Positions 58,957 through 64,000 of a stretch of 64,000 nt of DNA are shown one piece after another. The notes below the pieces were generated by a model that saw only the letters and a program-made list of their open reading frames with translations, was not told the origin of the DNA and did not search any database. The stretch comes from 13-2-20CM-66-19 sp963760225. GTDB taxonomy: Bacteria > Pseudomonadota > Gammaproteobacteria > Steroidobacterales > Steroidobacteraceae. The DNA lies in the NCBI GenBank assembly GCA_963760225.1, contig CAVXCD010000001.1, positions 496,001 through 560,000 on the forward strand. The letters are read 5' to 3'. Made by a program: the position numbers and the translations under genes. Each line of letters begins with the position of its first letter. Position 1 is the first letter of the stretch.

Positions 58957-59984
58957 GGCTGCTCGCCCTGGTACATGCCGACCTCGCGCCGCCCGCGCGA
59001 GTCGCACACACCGCGAAACATGCCGGGAGTGTTGAATTGCATCGCGACGTGGCCGGCGCGGTCGAGCGCAATGATCCCGCCCTGACCGCCGCTGCGCTGC
59101 AGCTTGCGCATGACCTCCTCGACCGCCGCGGCCAGCGTCTGGCGGCGGTACTCGAGCAGCGCGCACACGTCGTGCGCCACCACTGCGCGGATGTAGTACT
59201 CGCCCTGGCCGGTACCGGACACCGCGCAGGACTCGTTGTTGGCGAAGGTCCCCGCACCGATGAGCGGCGAGTCGCCCACCCGGCCGTGCATCTTGTTGGT
59301 GAGACCGCCGGTGGAGGTGGCGGCGGCGAGATTGCCGGCGCGATCCAGCGCCACCGCGCCGACAGTGCCCATGCTGCCCGCTGCGGCTGTGTCATTGCGG
59401 GTCGCGGGCGTAGCTGCCGAGCGCCCCTGCTCGGCGCGCCGCTCCTCCTCCAGCTCGCGCTCGCGTGCGGTGGTCCGGAAGTAGCTGCGCGGCACCAGCA
59501 CCACGCCCTGCTCGAGCGCGAACTCCTCGGCGCCGTCGGCCACCAGCAGTACGTGCGGGCTCTTCTCCATGACCAGCCGCGCCAGCTCGATGGGGTTCTT
59601 CACGTGGCGTACGCCGGCCACCGCGCCGGCGTGCGGGCCGTTGCCGTCCATGATGGCCGCGTCGAGCTCGGCGTCGCCCTCGTGATTGAGCACCGCGCCG
59701 CGCCCGGCGTTGAACTGCGGATCATCCTCCATGGTGCGCACCGCCGCTGTCACCGCATCGAGACTGCTGCCACCGCGCTCCAGCACCGCGTAGCCGGCAT
59801 CGAGCGCTGCACTGAGGCCTGAGCGGTAGCCGGCCTCCTTCTCGGGCGTCATCTTCTCCCGCTCGATGACGCCCGCACCGCCGTGGATCACGAGCACGAG
59901 CGGCCGCGGGTCGGCCGCCGCCGCCCGGGCCAGGAGCGCCGCGGCCACGACGGCCAGCAGCACGAACACTCTCGCACGCCGCAT
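58953..59984 (-). CDS. isoaspartyl peptidase / L-asparaginase (exported paralogue)
   Basis: A 343-residue member of the same family, with the signal peptide RARVFVLLAVVAAALLARAAA/ADP. The nucleophile is Thr207 in GSMGTVGAVALDRAG, and NLAAATSTGGLTNKMHGRVG follows. A long charged linker (about 173-203, rich in Arg/Glu/Ala) precedes the cleavage site and is longer than in the neighbour. It acts in the periplasm or outside. Its stop overlaps the start of the second copy. The gene pair is a tandem duplication with the two copies in different compartments. Confidence 0.88.
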   Translation of the reverse strand: MRRARVFVLLAVVAAALLARAAAADPRPLVLVIHGGAGVIEREKMTPEKEAGYRSGLSAALDAGYAVLERGGSSLDAVTAAVRTMEDDPQFNAGRGAVLNHEGDAELDAAIMDGNGPHAGAVAGVRHVKNPIELARLVMEKSPHVLLVADGAEEFALEQGVVLVPRSYFRTTARERELEEERRAEQGRSAATPATRNDTAAAGSMGTVGAVALDRAGNLAAATSTGGLTNKMHGRVGDSPLIGAGTFANNESCAVSGTGQGEYYIRAVVAHDVCALLEYRRQTLAAAVEEVMRKLQRSGGQGGIIALDRAGHVAMQFNTPGMFRGVCDSRGRREVGMYQGEQP

Positions 59985-60087
59985 GATTGCCCTGCATCCC
60001 CTTACGTTATGATCGTCAATCCGCTTGCTGCGCAGTGCGCACCTGGTCTGCGGAAGCTCCGGTACCTTATCGACGAATGATATTAGA

Positions 60088-63000
60088 GTGAAAGCCGCGA
60101 CGTCGCAGCGGATCCGCAGCATTCTGGTCGCCAACCGCGGCGAGATCGCCATTCGCGTCATGCGCGCGGCGAGCGAGCTCGGGCTGCGCACCGTGGCGGT
60201 GTACTCGCAGGAAGACCGCTTTTCGCTGCACCGGACCAAGGCCGACGAGTCCTACCTGGTCGGTGACGGCAAGGGGCCGGTGGAAGCGTACCTCGACATC
60301 GCTGACATCCTGCGCGTGGCACACGAGGCGGATGTCGACGCGATCCATCCAGGTTACGGCTTTCTCGCCGAGAACCCCGAATTCGCCCGCGCCTGCCTGG
60401 CCGCCGGCGTGAGGTTCGTCGGCCCCGCTGCCGAGAGCATGGCGCTGCTCGGCAACAAGGTGAGCGCGCGGCAGCTCGCGGAACGCGCCGGCGTGGCGGT
60501 GATGCCGGCGACTGCCGCGCTGCCGGCGGACCCCGCCGAGTGCGCGCGCCTCGCCGCGGCGCTCGGCTACCCGGCGATGCTCAAGGCGAGCTGGGGGGGC
60601 GGCGGGCGCGGCATGCGCGTGGTGGAGAGCGCGGCGCAGCTCAGCGAAGCGCTGCCGCTCGCGCGGCGCGAGGCGCACGCCGCCTTCGGCAACGACGAGG
60701 TGTACCTGGAGAAGCTGGTACGCCGCGCGCGGCACGTCGAGGTGCAGATCCTGGGTGACTCGTTCGGCAACCTCGTGCACCTGTTCGAGCGCGACTGCAC
60801 CGTGCAGCGGCGCAACCAGAAGGTGGTGGAGCGTGCCCCGGCGGTGTTCCTCTCCGCGGCGCAGCGCGCGCAGCTGTATGCCGCGGCGCTCGCCATCGGT
60901 CGCGCGGCGCACTACTGCAACGCCGGCACGGTCGAGTTCCTGCAGGACGCCGACAGCGGGCGCTGCTATTTCATCGAGGTCAATCCGCGCATCCAGGTGG
61001 AGCACACGGTCACCGAGTGTGCCACCGGTATCGACCTGGTGAAGGCGCAGATCCGCATCGCCGACGGCGCGCGCCTCGGCACCCCCGAGAGCGGCGTGCC
61101 GCCGCAGCAGGAGATCCGCCTCACCGCCCACGCGCTGCAGTGCCGGATCACCACCGAGGACCCGGAGAACAGCTTCATCCCGGACTACGGCCGCATCTCC
61201 GCCTACCGCAGCCCGGCGGGCTTCGGCATCCGCCTGGATGCCGGCACCGCCTATACCGGCGCGATCATCACCCGCTCGTACGACTCGCTGCTGGTCAAGG
61301 TGACCGCCTGGTCGCCGAGCGCGCAGGAGACCATCGCACGCATGCACCGCGCGCTGGCGGAGTTTCGCATCCGCGGCGTGGTGACCAACCTGCGCTTCCT
61401 CGACCAGCTCATCACACATGCGCGCTTCGCGGGCGGCGACTACACCACGCGCTTCATCGACGACACACCGGAGTTGTTGCGCTCACCCGCCAAGCGCGAT
61501 CGCGCCACGCGCATCCTCTCCTACATCGGCACGACCATCGTCAACGGCAACGCGCAGGTGCGCGGCAGGCCGCGGCCGCCGCAGCCCGCGCGGGTGTTGC
61601 TGCCCGCGGTGGCGCTGCCGCCGCCCGCGCCCGGCACGCGGCAGAAGCTCGCCGAGCTCGGGCCGCAGGCCTTCGCGCAGTGGATGGTCAACGAGCCACG
61701 CGTGCTGTGCACCGATACCACCATGCGCGACGCGCACCAGTCGCTGATCGCCACGCGGCTGCGCACGCTCGACATGGTGGCGATCGCGCCGTACTACGCC
61801 GCGCTCCTGCCTGCACTGTTCTCGCTCGAGTGCTGGGGCGGGGCGACCTTCGACGTCGCGCTGCGCTTCCTGCGCGAGGACCCGTGGGAGCGCCTGGCGC
61901 GCCTGCGCGAGCGCGTGCCGAACCTGCTGCTGCAGATGCTGCTGCGCGGCGCCAACGCGGTCGGCTACACCAACTATCCCGACAACGTGGTGCGCTTTTT
62001 CGTGGCAAACGCCGCCGCCGCCGGCATCGACGTGTTCCGTATCTTCGACTCGCTGAACTGGGTCGAGAACATGCGCGTGGCCATCGACGCAGTGCTCGAG
62101 TCCGGCAAGCTGTGCGAGGCCTCGATCTGCTGCAGCGGCAACCTGAGCGATCCGCGCGAGAGCAAGTACACGCTCGGCTACTACCTGAAGCTGGCGCGCG
62201 AGCTCGAGCGCGCCGGCACGCACGTGCTCGGGGTCAAGGACATGGCGGGGCTGCTGCGGCCGCGCGCCGCGTACACGCTGGTGAAGGCGCTGAAGGAGGA
62301 GACCGGGCTGCCGGTGCACTTCCACACCCACGACACCAGCGGCATCGGTGCGGCCAGCGTACTGGCGGCGGTCGATGCCGGCGCGGACGCGGTCGACGGC
62401 GCCATGGATGCCATGAGCGGTCTTACCTCACAGCCGAACCTCGGCTCGCTGGTCGAAGCGCTGCGCTACGGGCCGCGCGACAGCGGCATCGACCCCGACC
62501 GGCTGCGGCTCATCTCCGCCTACTGGGAGCAGGTGCGCCGGCAGTACGCGGCCTTCGAGAGCGACTTCCGCGCCGGCACCTCCGAGGTCTACGTGCACGC
62601 CATGCCCGGCGGGCAGTACACCAACCTGCGCGAGCAGGCGCACGCCCTCGGTATCGACGAGACGCGCTGGCCTGAGGTCGCCCGCACCTACGCCGCGGTG
62701 AACGACATGTTCGGCGACGTGATCAAGGTGACGCCGACCTCCAAGGCGGTGGGCGATATGGCGCTGCTGATGGTCACGGCGAACCTGTCCCGCGCGCAGG
62801 TGCTCGACCCCGCCAGCAAGATCGCCTTCCCGGAATCGGTGGTGCAGTTCTTCCGCGGCGAGCTGGGTCAGCCCTACGGCGGCTTCCCGCCGGAGCTGCA
62901 GCGCAAGGTGTTGAACGGTGCGCAGCCGCTCACCGGGCGCCCCGGCGCGGCGCTACCGCCGGTCGACCTCGAGGCCGAGCGCGAGCGCATCCGGCAGCGG

Positions 63001-63546
63001 CTGCCGCGGCCGGTGACCGACGCCGATCTCGCCTCGCACCTCATGTATCCGCGCGTCTGGGCGGATTACGCCCGCGAGCGGCTGCAGTACGGGGATCCGG
63101 CCATCCTGCCGACCGGGGTGTTCTTCTACGGCATGCAGCCGGGCGAGGAGATCAGCGTCGACCTCGAGCGCGGCAAGACGCTCATCGTGCGCTACATCGC
63201 GGTGAGCGAGCCGCACGAGGACGGCGCGCGCACGGTGTTCTTCGAGCTCAACGGCCAGCCGCGCTCAGTGCGCGTGCCGGACAAGAGCCTGGTGGCGCAG
63301 CGCCCGCCCCCGCGCAAGATCGAGCCGGGCAATCCGCGCCACGTCGGCGCGCCGATGCCGGGGTTGGTCGCGAGCGTGACGACGAGCGCCGGTGCGCAGG
63401 TCGCGCGCGGTGATCTGCTGCTGACGCTCGAGGCGATGAAGATGGAGACCGCGGTGCGCGCGGAAGCTGCAGGGGAAGTGGCCGAAGTGCTGGTGCGGCC
63501 GGGCCAGGCGGTGGAGGCAAAGGACCTGCTGGTGCTGCTGCGCTAG
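60088..63546 (+). CDS. pyc: pyruvate carboxylase (single-chain)
   Basis: A 1152-residue biotin enzyme that makes oxaloacetate from pyruvate. Residues 1-450 are biotin carboxylase (LVANRGEIAIRVMRAASELG, WGGGGRGMRVV, FIEVNPRIQVEHTVTE). About 555-850 is the carboxyltransferase (DTTMRDAHQSLIATRLRTLD, VFRIFDSLNWVENMRVAIDA, HFHTHDTSGIGAASVLAAVD). The C-terminus is the biotin carrier domain with Lys1118 in EAMKMETAV. All domains are in one chain. The start is GTG 60088. Its stop overlaps the stop of the convergent oxidoreductase gene. Confidence 0.95.
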   Translation: MKAATSQRIRSILVANRGEIAIRVMRAASELGLRTVAVYSQEDRFSLHRTKADESYLVGDGKGPVEAYLDIADILRVAHEADVDAIHPGYGFLAENPEFARACLAAGVRFVGPAAESMALLGNKVSARQLAERAGVAVMPATAALPADPAECARLAAALGYPAMLKASWGGGGRGMRVVESAAQLSEALPLARREAHAAFGNDEVYLEKLVRRARHVEVQILGDSFGNLVHLFERDCTVQRRNQKVVERAPAVFLSAAQRAQLYAAALAIGRAAHYCNAGTVEFLQDADSGRCYFIEVNPRIQVEHTVTECATGIDLVKAQIRIADGARLGTPESGVPPQQEIRLTAHALQCRITTEDPENSFIPDYGRISAYRSPAGFGIRLDAGTAYTGAIITRSYDSLLVKVTAWSPSAQETIARMHRALAEFRIRGVVTNLRFLDQLITHARFAGGDYTTRFIDDTPELLRSPAKRDRATRILSYIGTTIVNGNAQVRGRPRPPQPARVLLPAVALPPPAPGTRQKLAELGPQAFAQWMVNEPRVLCTDTTMRDAHQSLIATRLRTLDMVAIAPYYAALLPALFSLECWGGATFDVALRFLREDPWERLARLRERVPNLLLQMLLRGANAVGYTNYPDNVVRFFVANAAAAGIDVFRIFDSLNWVENMRVAIDAVLESGKLCEASICCSGNLSDPRESKYTLGYYLKLARELERAGTHVLGVKDMAGLLRPRAAYTLVKALKEETGLPVHFHTHDTSGIGAASVLAAVDAGADAVDGAMDAMSGLTSQPNLGSLVEALRYGPRDSGIDPDRLRLISAYWEQVRRQYAAFESDFRAGTSEVYVHAMPGGQYTNLREQAHALGIDETRWPEVARTYAAVNDMFGDVIKVTPTSKAVGDMALLMVTANLSRAQVLDPASKIAFPESVVQFFRGELGQPYGGFPPELQRKVLNGAQPLTGRPGAALPPVDLEAERERIRQRLPRPVTDADLASHLMYPRVWADYARERLQYGDPAILPTGVFFYGMQPGEEISVDLERGKTLIVRYIAVSEPHEDGARTVFFELNGQPRSVRVPDKSLVAQRPPPRKIEPGNPRHVGAPMPGLVASVTTSAGAQVARGDLLLTLEAMKMETAVRAEAAGEVAEVLVRPGQAVEAKDLLVLLR

Positions 63547-64000
63547 AACGTGTCCTTCAACGCGATGGCCGGGTCGGCGAGCCTGGCCGGATCCGGCCGC
63601 GCGTGCGCGGCGATGAGCTTGCGCGCCGCCATCTGGTCCTTCGGCGCGTTGATGCTGTCGATGGCGATCAGCTCGCCGTCGCGCAGGTAGCAGGCGCTGA
63701 AGCTGCGCGCCGCCGGCGCGCCGCGCAGGATCACGGTGTCGTAGCCGTGGGCGACGCCCACGATGATCAGCTTCAGATCGAACTGGTCCGACCAGAACCA
63801 GGGCACCTTGTCGTGCGGCGTCGGTGTGCCGAGCAGGTTCAACGCCACGGTCGTGCCCTGCTCGAAGGCGTTGTCGACGGACTCCAGGCGCAGGTGTCGC
63901 CCGTACTGGCGGTTGAGGTGGCTCGCGCAGTCGCCGGCGGCGTAAATGCCCTCCGCGGAGGTGCGGCAATGCGCGTCCGTGACCACGCCGTTCTCGCACT
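63543..64000 (-). CDS. FAD/NAD(P)-dependent oxidoreductase (C-terminal part, cut by window edge)
   Basis: Only the last 151 residues are in the window. The visible part has the FAD-contacting TSAEGIYAAGDCASHLN, followed by LESVDNAFEQGTTVALNLLG and the reductase C-terminal domain (DKVPWFWSDQFDLKLIIVGV, YLRDGELIAIDSINAPKDQM). This matches ferredoxin/rubredoxin-NAD reductases of aromatic oxygenase systems. The N-terminus and its partner lie to the right of the window. Confidence 0.85.
   Translation of the reverse strand, partial: CENGVVTDAHCRTSAEGIYAAGDCASHLNRQYGRHLRLESVDNAFEQGTTVALNLLGTPTPHDKVPWFWSDQFDLKLIIVGVAHGYDTVILRGAPAARSFSACYLRDGELIAIDSINAPKDQMAARKLIAAHARPDPARLADPAIALKDTF

Overview
The window is a very GC-rich, densely packed bacterial chromosome segment. 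It looks like a gammaproteobacterium on the Xanthomonadales/Nevskiales/Steroidobacterales side. The support is the engB // cytochrome c4 - dsbA neighbourhood, AlgZ/AlgR, ArgR, NudC, TamA/TamB, UbiK, ComM and HslVU, plus an arginine operon with an N-acylornithine-type transcarbamylase. The assignment is inferred from gene content only. No phage, insertion sequence, rRNA or CRISPR array is visible.

Layout. 1-8.5 kb: a LysR regulator cut by the left edge, an RRM RNA-binding protein, a tiny ribosomal protein bTHX gene, a coupled flavin/ferredoxin reductase and KAS III pair on the minus strand, then the plus-strand run dapF - DUF484 - xerC - hslV - hslU. 8.5-14.7 kb: a large TonB-dependent receptor, the AlgZ/AlgR two-component pair coupled to a beta-hydroxyacid dehydrogenase, and a DUF4124 protein. 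14.8-25.3 kb: amtB with a good sigma-54 promoter, ubiK, comM, cytochrome c5, tRNA-Arg(CCG), a dsbA with a broken lipoprotein leader, cytochrome c4, engB, an outer-membrane barrel gene beside a decayed copy of itself, and polA. 25.4-31.3 kb: a DUF1800/DUF1501 secreted pair, an LptM-like lipoprotein, a membrane protein, a hotdog thioesterase, a fumarylacetoacetate-hydrolase/maleylacetoacetate-isomerase pair and an FMN reductase.

31.3-39.6 kb is one tightly coupled arginine operon: argR - argG - P-loop protein - argC - argD - argF' - argB - argH. Most junctions overlap by 1-4 bases, and paired ARG-box-like palindromes lie upstream. It contains no recognisable argA, argJ or argE, carries an unfamiliar BioD-like P-loop protein, and its transcarbamylase has Ala where the N-acetylornithine enzyme has the specificity-setting Glu. 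This suggests an N-succinyl variant of the pathway.

39.6-47.5 kb: tamB, tamA, an NRDE protein, nudC and a pair of 82-bp-period palindromic repeats. 47.5-55.2 kb: a five-gene signalling operon in a visibly less GC-rich style (TonB-dependent receptor, a truncated receptor-like micro-protein, YfiR, a hybrid kinase with two receivers and an HPt domain, and a REC-PAS-GGDEF-EAL protein) behind a sigma-54-like promoter. It could carry a signal from the outer membrane to cyclic-di-GMP. 55.2-64 kb: an orphan FlhC-like regulator divergent from an unrecognised gene with two near-identical palindromes at that promoter, an isochorismatase-fold hydrolase, a second dsbA, two tandem isoaspartyl peptidases (one exported, one cytoplasmic), a single-chain pyruvate carboxylase and the C-terminal end of a flavin oxidoreductase.

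The strongest candidates for something not yet described are the arginine operon variant with its P-loop protein, the receptor-to-c-di-GMP operon, and the orphan FlhC module.
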